Made by a program: the position numbers and the translations under genes. A stretch of 64,000 nucleotides of DNA from Sphingomonadales bacterium UBA2369. Its GTDB lineage: Bacteria > Pseudomonadota > Alphaproteobacteria > Sphingomonadales > Sphingomonadaceae. Position 1 is the first letter of the stretch; the number at the start of each line of letters is the position of its first letter. Location: contig DDTH01000022.1 in assembly GCA_002344055.1 (NCBI GenBank), forward strand, positions 1 to 64,000, in the 5' to 3' direction. The notes beneath the pieces were generated by a model. The model saw nothing but the letters and a program-made list of their open reading frames with translations, made no database searches and was not told the DNA's origin. Positions 16,111 through 23,669 of the stretch are shown here, piece by piece.

Positions 16111-17322
16111 ATGACGAACCTCCAGCCCGGCGCGGCAAGCGCCGGAGCCTCGCACGCGCCTGCTTCCGGACGCCTCCACGGCCTGGACGCCCTGCGCGGT
16201 CTGGCGCTTATGCTCGGCCTGCTGGTTCACGCCAGCCTCGCCTTCCTGCCCGGCGCGCAATATTTCTGGATCGCCGCCGATCCCGCCCCGGACCGCTGGC
16301 TCGGACTGGCCTTCTACGTGCCGCACATGTTCCGCATGATCCTGTTCTTCATGCTCGCCGGCTATTTCGGCCGGCTGGCCTGCGAGCGGCTCGGCACCAA
16401 GGCTTTCGCCTGGGACCGCTTCCGGCGCATCACGCTCGTCCTTGTCACCTTCTGGCCGATCGTCTTTTCCGGGATCATCGTCGCGATCGTGATCGCCGCC
16501 ATGCATGCCAATGGCGGCAGCCTGCCCGACACGTCGCCGCCGGGACCCGCCTTCACGCCGGACGATTTCCCGCTGACGCACCTGTGGTTCCTGTACGTGC
16601 TGACGCTTTGCTACGTCGCCATGCTGGCCGGGCGCCGGCTCATCGCGAAGCTCGACAAAATGGGCCTGCTGAAACGCGCCGCGGATGGCCTCGTCCGCGT
16701 GCTGACCACCCCGTTCGGTCCCGCCCTGCTCGCTTTGCCGCTGGCGGCCGCGCTGCTGGTCACGCCGAACTGGTTCATCTGGTTCGGCATCCCGACCCCG
16801 GACAGCTCGCTCTATCCCAATCTCGCCGCCTGCATCGCCTTCGGCTCGGCTTTCCTGCTCGGCTGGTGGCTGCACCGGCAGAGCGGCCTGATGGCGCGCT
16901 GGACGAAGCATTGGCCGCTGCACCTCGCGATCGCCATCGCCGCCACCATCGCCTGCCTGTGGCTCTACGACCGCAGCAACGGCGCCGCCCCGGCCGCGCC
17001 TGGCCTCGAGACCAATGCCTATGCCTTTCTCTACGCGCTCGGCGGCTGGAGCTGGACGGTCGCGCTGACTGGCCTCGCCCTGCGCTTCTGCTCGGGCGAA
17101 AGCCCGACGCGCCGCTATCTCGCCGATGCCTCTTACTGGATCTACATCATGCATCTGCCGATCGTGATGATCCTGCAGGCCTATGCGGTGCAGCTGCCCG
17201 GCCCGGCATTGCTGAAGTTCGTGGCGATCATCGCCATCACCACCGGCCTGCTGCTGCTGACCTATCAATGGTTCGTCCGCCGCAGCTTCATCGGAATCTT
17301 CATTAACGGGAAGAAACGATGA
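16111..17322 (+). CDS. Acyltransferase family membrane protein (OpgC-like)
   Basis: The 403-residue protein has about ten membrane helices and the acyltransferase-3 start motif (LHGLDALRGLALMLGLLVHA, residues about 23-42, with the conserved R and H). The C-terminal YWIYIMHLPIVM segment resembles OpgC/MdoC, which adds succinyl groups to periplasmic glucans. Other acyltransferase-3 proteins modify O-antigens or exopolysaccharides, so the acceptor is uncertain. An unusually AT-rich 60 bp (about 16015-16060) upstream probably holds its promoter. Its stop overlaps the region leading into the TonB receptor gene. Confidence 0.85.
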   Translation: MTNLQPGAASAGASHAPASGRLHGLDALRGLALMLGLLVHASLAFLPGAQYFWIAADPAPDRWLGLAFYVPHMFRMILFFMLAGYFGRLACERLGTKAFAWDRFRRITLVLVTFWPIVFSGIIVAIVIAAMHANGGSLPDTSPPGPAFTPDDFPLTHLWFLYVLTLCYVAMLAGRRLIAKLDKMGLLKRAADGLVRVLTTPFGPALLALPLAAALLVTPNWFIWFGIPTPDSSLYPNLAACIAFGSAFLLGWWLHRQSGLMARWTKHWPLHLAIAIAATIACLWLYDRSNGAAPAAPGLETNAYAFLYALGGWSWTVALTGLALRFCSGESPTRRYLADASYWIYIMHLPIVMILQAYAVQLPGPALLKFVAIIAITTGLLLLTYQWFVRRSFIGIFINGKKR

Positions 17323-17351
17323 CCCGGGGCCGAGCATATCTTCGATCGCTT

Positions 17352-17388
17352 TTGACCTTGCCGTCTTGCTGTGTTAGCACTCTAACAC
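17352..17388 (+). promoter_or_regulatory. Promoter and palindromic operator for the TonB-dependent receptor
   Basis: -35 TTGACC (17352-17357) and a weak -10 TAGCAC (17375-17380) are 17 bp apart. A perfect palindrome GTGTTAG-CACT-CTAACAC (17371-17388) covers the -10 and start region, as expected for a repressor site. It contains one half of a CIRCE-like sequence, but the second half is missing. Confidence 0.5.
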
Positions 17389-17456
17389 GCAAGGGCGTGG
17401 GCCTTTACGAAATCATCCGGGCGCCAGTCGGCGTCTTGCTATCAGGGGAGGCGTCA

Positions 17457-19667
17457 TTGCGCCGAATGTTGTTGCTGTCCGCCGCCATGGTCGTTCCGGT
17501 TTCCGCCGCGCAGGCGCAGACAACGCCCGCGCCGACACCCGCGCCTGCCCCCGCTCCCATACCCGCCCCGCAGGCGGCCACGCCCCCGGCCGAAGCCGCG
17601 GCTGCCGAAGCGCCGCCGGTCGAGGACAATGTCATGGTCGTGCGCGCCGAGGCGTCCGAGCAGCGCACGGCGATCGACCGCGAGACCTATCTGGTGCGCG
17701 ACACGCCCCAGGCCCGCACTTCGAACGCGCTGGAGATTCTGGGCCGCATACCCGCGATCACGGTCGAGCCGGACAACAGCATCCGCCTGCTCGGCACCAC
17801 CGGCGTCACCGTGCTGGTCGACGGCCGCCCCTCGCCCAATCCCAACGTGCTGCGCGACCTGCAAGGGTCGGAAATCGCGCGGATCGAGGTCGTTTCCAAT
17901 CCGAGCGCGCAATTCTCCGCCTCCGGCACGGGCGGCGTCGTCAACATCATCACCCGCCGCACCGCGCCGGGCGGCCTGCGCGGCTCGCTGACCGCGAGCA
18001 TCGGCAGCTACGAGAGCGTCGAAATCCGCGCCGCGCCCAGCTGGACCAGCGGCGACTGGACGATCAACGGCAATGTCGGCTTCACCCGCAACGGCACGCA
18101 GACCGAAGCGATACGCGAGCGGATCAACCTCGATCCCGCCAGCCCCATCCCCGACAGCCGCGAGACGCTGGAGACGGAGGGCCATTTCCAGTTCGTCAAT
18201 GCCGGCGGCCAGATCAGCTACCGGCCGACCGACAAGAAGACGATCACCTTCCAGGGCGGCCTGATCTCGCTGGACGCGGGAAACGTCACGGATTCCCTGC
18301 TCACCATCGCCGGCGCTCCCGGCGGCCCGATCGGCCAGCGCACCACCAACGATTTCTCCTACCAGGCCTATAGCGCCGCTTTGGAATATCGCGCCGAGGG
18401 CAGCCGCGCGGGCGAGGTGCTGACCACCTCGATCCAGCAATATCGCTTCGATCCGATCAACGACGTTTTGACCGATTTCGGCGCGGGCAATTTCCGCTTC
18501 CAGTCGGATTCCTTCACCCGCGCCCGCATCTTCAAGCTCGATTATGTCCGCCCGTTCAGCGGCAACCGCCGCCTGCTGCTCGGCGGCGCGGCGAACGACA
18601 CGTACGAATATAGCCGCGTCGCGCAGAGCGGCAGCCTGCCCTTGGGCGCCAACCCCTTCCCGCCCGTGTCGATCATCGACGGTTCCTTCGTGGAAGCCGC
18701 GGCCTATGCCAGCTACCAATTCCCCCTGCTGGGCGGCACATTGCTGGCCGGCATGCGGGTCGAGGGCCGCAATTACGAATTCGCCGACCCCGCGCTCGGC
18801 GACGGCCCGAACGATGTCCACCTCTTCCCCAGCCTGCATTTCGAGCGCAGCCTGGGCGGCGGCTTCAACGGCAATGTCAGTTACTCGCGCCGCATCACCT
18901 GGCCCGCCGTGCAGCAATTGAGTCCGGCGCTCCGCTTCCAGGACGCCACCACCGCCTTCGCCGGCAATCCCGCCTTGCGCCCGGAGCTGACCGACAGCCT
19001 GGAGGCGCGCGTGCGCGGCCAGGTCGCGCGCCAGAACGTCTCGCTGACCGCCTTCGCCCGCCTGACCGACGATCTCTATTCCAGCTTCGCCACGCTGAAC
19101 GACGGCGGCGTGCTCGTCACCCGCCAGGTCAATGTCGGCAACCGCACCGATCTCGGCGTCAGCGTCGCGGTGCAGGGTTCGATCATCCAGGGCCTGAACT
19201 ACACGCTGAACGCCAACCTCATCGACCGCAATGTCGAGCGCGAGGTGCTCGGCATCCCGGTCAGCGCGCACAGCACCAATTACAGCGCCACCGCCCAGCT
19301 CGATTATCGCGACGGGCAGGACGGCCGCCGCGGCGCCGACCGGATCACGCTGACCAGCACTTTCTCCGGCCCCTATGATGACGGCCTGCTGCGGCGCTCC
19401 TCCTTCTTCCGCGCCAGCGTCTCCTGGTCGCACGCCCTGACCGACCGGCTGTCGTCGGTGGTGACGGTGGACGACATTTTCGGCCCGACCGAATTCCGCG
19501 CCAGCACCTTCGCCGGCACGACGCTGACCAACACCACCAACTTCTCGGACGGCCCGCGCTTCAAGTTCGCGCTGACCTACAGCTTCGGCCGCCCCGGCCA
19601 GCAGCAGCAACAGCCCCAGCCGCAGGGTCCGGCCATGCCGGGAATTCCCATTCCCGGCGCGCAGTAG
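17457..19667 (+). CDS. TonB-dependent receptor
   Basis: The ~736-residue outer-membrane receptor has a signal peptide (MLLLSAAMVVPVSAAQAQ), then a Pro/Ala-rich linker and a plug domain with ITVEPDNSIRLLGTTGVTVL and VDGRPSPN. FSASGTGGVVNIITRR closes the plug, and a beta-barrel with alternating aromatic strands ends in FALTYSFG. A Gln/Pro-rich tail of about 25 residues follows the usual terminal strand. The barrel resembles the outer membrane beta-barrel 3 group. TTG 17457 is preferred because AGGGGAGG lies 5-6 bases upstream; ATG 17466 is the alternative. The ligand is unknown. Confidence 0.88.
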   Translation: MRRMLLLSAAMVVPVSAAQAQTTPAPTPAPAPAPIPAPQAATPPAEAAAAEAPPVEDNVMVVRAEASEQRTAIDRETYLVRDTPQARTSNALEILGRIPAITVEPDNSIRLLGTTGVTVLVDGRPSPNPNVLRDLQGSEIARIEVVSNPSAQFSASGTGGVVNIITRRTAPGGLRGSLTASIGSYESVEIRAAPSWTSGDWTINGNVGFTRNGTQTEAIRERINLDPASPIPDSRETLETEGHFQFVNAGGQISYRPTDKKTITFQGGLISLDAGNVTDSLLTIAGAPGGPIGQRTTNDFSYQAYSAALEYRAEGSRAGEVLTTSIQQYRFDPINDVLTDFGAGNFRFQSDSFTRARIFKLDYVRPFSGNRRLLLGGAANDTYEYSRVAQSGSLPLGANPFPPVSIIDGSFVEAAAYASYQFPLLGGTLLAGMRVEGRNYEFADPALGDGPNDVHLFPSLHFERSLGGGFNGNVSYSRRITWPAVQQLSPALRFQDATTAFAGNPALRPELTDSLEARVRGQVARQNVSLTAFARLTDDLYSSFATLNDGGVLVTRQVNVGNRTDLGVSVAVQGSIIQGLNYTLNANLIDRNVEREVLGIPVSAHSTNYSATAQLDYRDGQDGRRGADRITLTSTFSGPYDDGLLRRSSFFRASVSWSHALTDRLSSVVTVDDIFGPTEFRASTFAGTTLTNTTNFSDGPRFKFALTYSFGRPGQQQQQPQPQGPAMPGIPIPGAQ

Positions 19668-19672
19668 CGAAG

Positions 19673-19792
19673 ATGCCGAGCGCTGCCCCGCCGGCGCGCA
19701 GCGCCGCCGGAGCAGCGCGTAGAGCCATCGCGCGCCGGCCAGCGGGTCGGCGGAGCCGAACCCGTCTGACGTCACGGATTTACTCCGTGACG
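19673..19792. repeat. ~120-bp direct repeat, left copy
   Basis: This copy matches 20685-20808 in order and orientation over its whole length, with short diverged stretches. Shared blocks include AGCAGCGCG, AGAGCCAT, GCCGGCCAGCGGGTCGGC and CTGACGTCACGG. It ends in a hairpin GTCACGGA-TTTAC-TCCGTGAC, which contains the stop codon of the minus-strand gene. The same hairpin in the other copy has a compensating change in the stem. Confidence 0.85.
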
Positions 19793-20664
19793 GCCCCCGT
19801 TCCGCTCCCACCATCCCGATAAGGCCGTGCCGCCCGGATCGCCGCCGCGCGCTGGCGGATCGTCTCGATCACCTGCTCGATCGGCGGCTGCTTCCAGCGC
19901 CAGCGCCCCGGCCGGTTGCGCTCGCCCGCTTCCCGCCTTTTGTGCATCTCCAGCAGGTACAGCGCCTCGCTGGCCGTCATCTCGCGGATCGGCCCGTCGC
20001 AGGGCACGCCGCCCGGCTCGATCATCGCAGCGGCCTGCTCGATAAAGGCCATCTCGATGCGGATATGCGCGATGTTCAGCGTCTCGCGCCAGCGCCGCTC
20101 GAAGTCCGGCCGCCGGTCGCGGTGATTGTAGGCCGAAGCGGGGCTCAGCCCGACCGCGGCGCAGGCCGCCTTCACATTGGCCGTCCGCGACAGCGCCTCC
20201 AGAAAGCGATCCTCCGCCCGCGCCGTCCACTGCCGCACCCGCGCCCGCCCGATCTGCACCAGGCGTTTGTTCGCGCCAGCCCGCCCCGACCGCGTCCCCC
20301 GGATGATCAGCTCATAGCCCTGATGATACCGCGCCCTTTTCTTTCCCTTTCCCTCGACGGGAGTTTCGGGTCGGGATTGCCCCCGGCAATCCCTGGACCC
20401 TGCGGGGCAGGGTCCACCCGAAACTGGCGACTCAGACCCGGACTTGATCGGGGCCTGAGCGGGGAGAGGGTGCTCACCAAGACGCCGCTGCGATTCCGCC
20501 AACGCCTCCCGCACCGCCGCATCGAAAGCCGGATCGGTGGCCCGATGCAGCGTCACCCAAGACCGCGACACCTTCGCCCGCTCGACGGCGATCGTCTGGT
20601 TCCCGGTTTCCGCCACGATTTTGAGGAAATGGGCCCTGCGGGCCGCACTGATTTTTGCGCTCAT
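19780..20664 (-). CDS. Protein with two helix-turn-helix segments (terminase-small-subunit-like)
   Basis: The 294-residue protein has two similar helix-turn-helix units. The first spans about residues 5-55 (HFLKIVAETGNQTIAVERAK, then VSRSWVTLHRATDPAF). The second spans about 135-190 (RFLEALSRTANVKAACAAVG, then LSPASAYNHRDRRPDF). Both resemble phage terminase small-subunit DNA-binding folds, but no other phage gene adjoins. The linker, residues about 68-101, is encoded by a palindromic repeat. ATG 20664 follows GGAGG. The gene lies between two direct repeats, and its stop codon is inside one of them. Function is unknown. Confidence 0.7.
   Translation of the reverse strand: MSAKISAARRAHFLKIVAETGNQTIAVERAKVSRSWVTLHRATDPAFDAAVREALAESQRRLGEHPLPAQAPIKSGSESPVSGGPCPAGSRDCRGQSRPETPVEGKGKKRARYHQGYELIIRGTRSGRAGANKRLVQIGRARVRQWTARAEDRFLEALSRTANVKAACAAVGLSPASAYNHRDRRPDFERRWRETLNIAHIRIEMAFIEQAAAMIEPGGVPCDGPIREMTASEALYLLEMHKRREAGERNRPGRWRWKQPPIEQVIETIRQRAAAIRAARPYRDGGSGTGAVTE
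20362..20459. repeat. Intragenic palindromic element forming a three-way junction
   Basis: AGTTTCGGG (20362-20370) pairs with CCCGAAACT (20417-20425). Between them are two perfect hairpins, GGGATTGCC-CCC-GGCAATCCC (20373-20393) and TGGACCCTGC-GGG-GCAGGGTCCA (20394-20416). A further imperfect hairpin follows (20431-20459), with the core CCGGACTTGATCGGGG that recurs at 49752-49772. It lies in frame inside the gene for the two-HTH protein and encodes its linker. Confidence 0.85.
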
Positions 20665-20684
20665 GTGGATGCCTCCTGCACGAA

Positions 20685-20808
20685 ATGCCAAGCGCAGCGC
20701 CGCCGACGCCAAAGGCGTCGCCGAAGCAGCGCGAAGAGCCATTGAGTGCCGGCCAGCGGGTCGGCAGAGCCGAGCCCGACTGACGTCACGGGATTCACTC
20801 CCGTGACG
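20685..20808. repeat. ~124-bp direct repeat, right copy
   Basis: This is the second copy of the repeat at 19673-19792, in the same orientation, 21 bp upstream of the minus-strand start codon of the two-HTH gene. Its hairpin reads GTCACGGGA-TTCAC-TCCCGTGAC. The remaining 60 bp to the next gene hold no other feature. Confidence 0.85.
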
Positions 20809-20868
20809 TCCCTCCATGGAGGCAGCCCATATATGCTAGGTCGGGTGCTGAAGGAAAATGCGGGATGC

Positions 20869-22488
20869 CTAATCGTCGAACATCGTCTCGACCAAGCCTC
20901 GATTGTGGGCGATCAACGCTGAATGGAAAGCCAGCCCCGCAGAACTGATGATGCGGGCGCGTTCGATCAACTGCTGCGCGAGCCGGTCCGACACCTGGCA
21001 CCCAAGATTCGCGAAAATCGCAGCTGCTGGAGTGCCCTTTGAAGCGGGCGGCAAGGCGGCCTCGCTCACGTCGATTGACGGGACGAACCGAATATCGTCA
21101 GAGCCGCCGAACAGCGCGGCCTGAAGCTCTGTATCATCGAGATCGTCGATCCATCCCTCGATACCCTCGGCACCTCCCCACCCTTTGCCAAGGTCAACGA
21201 TGCCGGAGAAGCCCTGGACCGACGCTTCTCCTTCCGGGTGCAGCCCGAACCCTTCGGCCGGCCATTCAAACTCGCAATAGGGCCAGTGATATTCTTCGCA
21301 GTCTCGATTGTCCCACGACCGCGCCAGGTGCTGCGAGATGCTGCGTCCACTTGTAGCGAGCCGAGCCAGAGTGTCGTCATCCCCAGAGAGCTTGGGCAAG
21401 AGATCCTCTTCGTCAAAGCGCGATATGGAGACCCAGACGCCGGTCGCCCCGTCTTCCCTCGGCCGAACCGAAAGCCAGACATCTTGCGGGTACTCGCCCG
21501 CGAAGCTCGCCCAGCCGTAGCCAAGGCCAGGCTCGTAGCGGATATCCGGCAGCCCGCCACTCACACCTGACTTGGGTACCAAGCCCTTCAGAATCAGCCA
21601 CGCAAAGATTGCTTCGCCGGATTCGAAATCACTGGCTCTCGGCAGCTCTTTCCAAAAGCCTTCCGGGATCACGAAGATGCGACCAAGCCGCCTGTGCCCG
21701 CGAAGCCCCATCCGAATTTGTGGATATGGCCAATAGAGCGCCTTATGCCCTCCGCTTTCGCCGAGTTCGAAACGCCACCCGCCGTCGTCACGCCGACCGT
21801 AGAGTTCGGCCGCCCGGCGAGACACGTCCCCTAACGGACCGGCGGAATACTGATCTCCGTCAAATCGCGCCCAGGGACGCAAGGGCGTATCCGGCCGCTC
21901 GAGATCGTATCCTTGGATGTCGAACGGCGTCGTTTTCAATGCCGCCCAGAGAGAGCGAATGCCAGTACCGTCTTCGATCTTTCGAACGAGCTTGCGCGCC
22001 CAATCCGCCAAAAGGGCCTGCGCTCCGTCGACATCCGAAGGCAGGGTTGGCAGAGCTTCAAGAAACTCGGTGCCACGCAAAATATCGCGGATCGCGCGCT
22101 GACGATAGGCGTCTGCCGATTGCGTATCGTCGGGGTGTTGGGCCTTCGCGGCCCCCTCAACAATCTTGGCCCAATCAGCGCCAGTCGCGACATACGCCCC
22201 GTCTTCATTCGGGTCCGGCGGATTCTCTCCTGGAAAACAGATCAGCCGTTTCCGCTTGGCCCAGCGGTCAGCGCTCGGCCACGCTTGCTCAAACCAAGGC
22301 TTAGCCGCCCGGCGAGGGCGAGCAGGCGAGAGCTTCGCCGCCGCTTCTCCGAGGCGCTGCGCCAAAAGTGCCCGGTCCTCCCGCCGCACCTTTGGCGTTT
22401 CTCGCAACTGATCGAGAGGTGCGCGCGGCTCGCCACGCTTGCCGGTGCTCCCAAAGCGATCCCGCCCGTCGATCACGTTGTCCCTCAT
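20869..22488 (-). CDS. Large soluble protein of unknown function
   Basis: The 539-residue protein is not recognised. It is soluble, rich in Trp, Asp and Gly, with no signal peptide or membrane segment. A helical N-terminal third (to about residue 190) is followed by a Trp-rich beta-type region, including YWPYPQIRMGLRGHRRLGRI, DVWLSVRPREDGATGVWVSI and EYHWPYCEFEWPAEGFGLHP. A helical C-terminus follows (RLAQQLIERARIISSAGLAF). ATG 22488 with GAGAG upstream is chosen; ATG 22509 would overlap the previous gene. Base composition is less GC-rich than the neighbours, suggesting acquisition. It is coupled to the DUF4258-like gene. Confidence 0.75.
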   Translation of the reverse strand: MRDNVIDGRDRFGSTGKRGEPRAPLDQLRETPKVRREDRALLAQRLGEAAAKLSPARPRRAAKPWFEQAWPSADRWAKRKRLICFPGENPPDPNEDGAYVATGADWAKIVEGAAKAQHPDDTQSADAYRQRAIRDILRGTEFLEALPTLPSDVDGAQALLADWARKLVRKIEDGTGIRSLWAALKTTPFDIQGYDLERPDTPLRPWARFDGDQYSAGPLGDVSRRAAELYGRRDDGGWRFELGESGGHKALYWPYPQIRMGLRGHRRLGRIFVIPEGFWKELPRASDFESGEAIFAWLILKGLVPKSGVSGGLPDIRYEPGLGYGWASFAGEYPQDVWLSVRPREDGATGVWVSISRFDEEDLLPKLSGDDDTLARLATSGRSISQHLARSWDNRDCEEYHWPYCEFEWPAEGFGLHPEGEASVQGFSGIVDLGKGWGGAEGIEGWIDDLDDTELQAALFGGSDDIRFVPSIDVSEAALPPASKGTPAAAIFANLGCQVSDRLAQQLIERARIISSAGLAFHSALIAHNRGLVETMFDD

Positions 22489-22496
22489 GCGATCTC

Positions 22497-22781
22497 TCAA
22501 TGGAGCCATGCGGCGGTGACAATCGTCCCGTCGCCGCCTTCGATAAGATACGCATTGCGGAACTTCTCAAACGCTCGAACGGAAGGCCCGAGCGCAGATT
22601 GCATGGTGCGCCACGACTTCCGGTCAAACCGCCAGAGGGTCGCGCCACCCCCTGCGGGTGTCGGGTAGCCATAGTCGAGCAAAAGTTCGGTAGCGGCCAG
22701 CGGGATGCTGCGCTGCTGCATTCGCCGCTCCGCGTGACGGCTGTAACGCGCCATGACCGGCACTCTGTAGCTGGGTCTCAT
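22497..22781 (-). CDS. DUF4258-like small protein
   Basis: The 94-residue protein contains SRHAERRMQQRSIPLAATEL, the start of the DUF4258 family (H-x2-x-R-M-x-x-R-x-I), followed by a beta-rich half ending DGTIVTAAWLH. DUF4258 proteins are small and resemble toxin-like folds, but function is unproven. ATG 22781 is chosen because AAAGG lies about 7 bases upstream; ATG 22745 starts just before the conserved part. It ends 8 bases before the large unknown gene, so they form a unit. Confidence 0.7.
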   Translation of the reverse strand: MRPSYRVPVMARYSRHAERRMQQRSIPLAATELLLDYGYPTPAGGGATLWRFDRKSWRTMQSALGPSVRAFEKFRNAYLIEGGDGTIVTAAWLH

Positions 22782-22852
22782 GCTCCACACCTTTCGAGCG
22801 TCTTCCTCAGCTATTCATGGCTCGCGCACTCTACGAGCGCACGTCCAATTTG

Positions 22853-22885
22853 TCTAATTTCCTGGCAATTTCCTGGCAATTTTCT
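22853..22885 (-). promoter_or_regulatory. Three phased 11-bp direct repeats upstream of the DUF4258/unknown pair
   Basis: On the plus strand three consecutive 11-mers read TCTAATTTCCT, GGCAATTTCCT and GGCAATTTTCT (22853-22885). An 11-bp period places each on the same helix face. The block is AT-rich in a GC-rich genome and lies about 70 bp upstream of the minus-strand start codon, where an operator or UP-type element is expected. Confidence 0.5.
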
Positions 22886-22953
22886 TGGTGATTTTTTGGC
22901 TATATTAGCTTCTTAGGTAGCCGCTTTCCGTCACCGATTGTCGGTATCAGCGC

Positions 22954-23250
22954 TCACTCCGGAAACAGCACCCCGGCATAGTCCGTCGCGCCGTGCAGGA
23001 CGTGGATCACATCCACCGCGTCCTCACCCACCCGATAGAAGATCAGATAATTGCCATGCACCCGGTGCCTGACCCCGTGCCGCTCGTAGCGCGGGACCAG
23101 CGGAAAGCGCTCCGGAAAGTCGGCCAAGCCTTCGCATTTCGCCCGCAATTCCCGCACGAAGGTCAACGCCCGCGCCGGATTGTCGCGGGCGATCCAGTCG
23201 CCGATCGCTTCCAGATCGCGCTCGGCCTCGTCCGAGATGCGGACGATCAT
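22954..23250 (-). CDS. parE: RelE/ParE-family toxin
   Basis: The 98-residue protein has the typical ParE start ISDEAERDLEAIGDWIARDN, the central RELRAKCEGLADFPERFPLV and the C-terminal strand block YLIFYRVGEDAVDVIHVLHG. Chromosomal ParE toxins poison DNA gyrase or, in RelE types, cleave mRNA on the ribosome; the close match to ParE favours the former. The start overlaps the antitoxin stop (ATGA), the standard antitoxin-first order. Confidence 0.92.
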   Translation of the reverse strand: MIVRISDEAERDLEAIGDWIARDNPARALTFVRELRAKCEGLADFPERFPLVPRYERHGVRHRVHGNYLIFYRVGEDAVDVIHVLHGATDYAGVLFPE

Positions 23251-23504
23251 TTCGTGTCGTTCGCCATCGCCTGATATTTGCGCTCCAGCCGGTCGAACAC
23301 CTCACCCGCCGGCTTCGTCCGTTCGGCATCGGCATCGGCCAGACCGCGCGCGATGGAAGCGTCCAGCGCTTCAAGCCGCCGCTCGCGTTCCTGGATCAGT
23401 CGGACGCCTTCGCGCAGCACTTCGCTCTTGGAATTGTAGCGGCCGGTCTCGACCAATTCGGTCACGAAGGATTCGAGCGGCCGGCCGAGGTCTGCACTGA
23501 TCAT
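23247..23504 (-). CDS. parD: ParD-family antitoxin
   Basis: The 85-residue protein has an N-terminal ribbon-helix-helix (ADLGRPLESFVTELVETGRY, then NSKSEVLREGVRLIQERE) that dimerises and binds the operator, and a C-terminal tail that wraps the toxin. ATG 23504 with GGAGG 7 bases upstream is chosen over an earlier in-frame start. A promoter with duplicated TTATCAAC boxes lies upstream, fitting autorepression by the ParDE complex. Confidence 0.92.
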   Translation of the reverse strand: MISADLGRPLESFVTELVETGRYNSKSEVLREGVRLIQERERRLEALDASIARGLADADAERTKPAGEVFDRLERKYQAMANDTK

Positions 23505-23521
23505 CACGCACCTCCGGCGTG

Positions 23522-23551
23522 AAGATATGTCATTTATCAACTGTTATCAAC
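23522..23551 (-). promoter_or_regulatory. parDE promoter and operator
   Basis: Minus-strand -35 TTGATA (23545-23550), 17-bp spacer, -10 TATCTT (23522-23527). Plus-strand TTATCAAC occurs at 23534-23541 and 23544-23551 (10-bp period) over the -35 and spacer, the expected site for the ribbon-helix-helix antitoxin. Confidence 0.6.
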
Positions 23552-23564
23552 ACTTGGTTCGCGC

Positions 23565-23604
23565 CAAAGAAAAGGCCCCGCCATCGCTGGCGGGGCCTTC
23601 TCTG
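23565..23604 (-). terminator. Terminator of the pnp end of the superoperon
   Basis: AAGGCCCCGCC and GGCGGGGCCTT form an 11-bp stem around a 6-nt loop. On the minus strand it is followed by TTCTTTGG, giving a T-rich tail, so it can stop transcription leaving pnp. Its plus-strand tail (CTCTGTTT) is weaker. It lies about 65 bp beyond the pnp stop codon. Confidence 0.7.
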
Positions 23605-23669
23605 TTTCTGCCCTGAAAGGCCGGGACTTAAGTTGGGGCCCATCAAAGCACTACTTTGGTGGGAAGCGA

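Noticed and set aside
17373..17381. CIRCE heat-shock operator
   Set aside because: Only the left half TTAGCACTC is present; the right half GAGTGCTAA at the required distance is missing.
17454..19814. 786-residue reading frame antisense to the TonB receptor
   Set aside because: No domain is visible, and the opposite frame encodes a recognisable receptor. Shadow of high-GC coding sequence.
19780..20664. Prophage remnant based on terminase-like HTH
   Set aside because: No large terminase, portal, capsid or integrase gene is adjacent; only the HTH resemblance remains.
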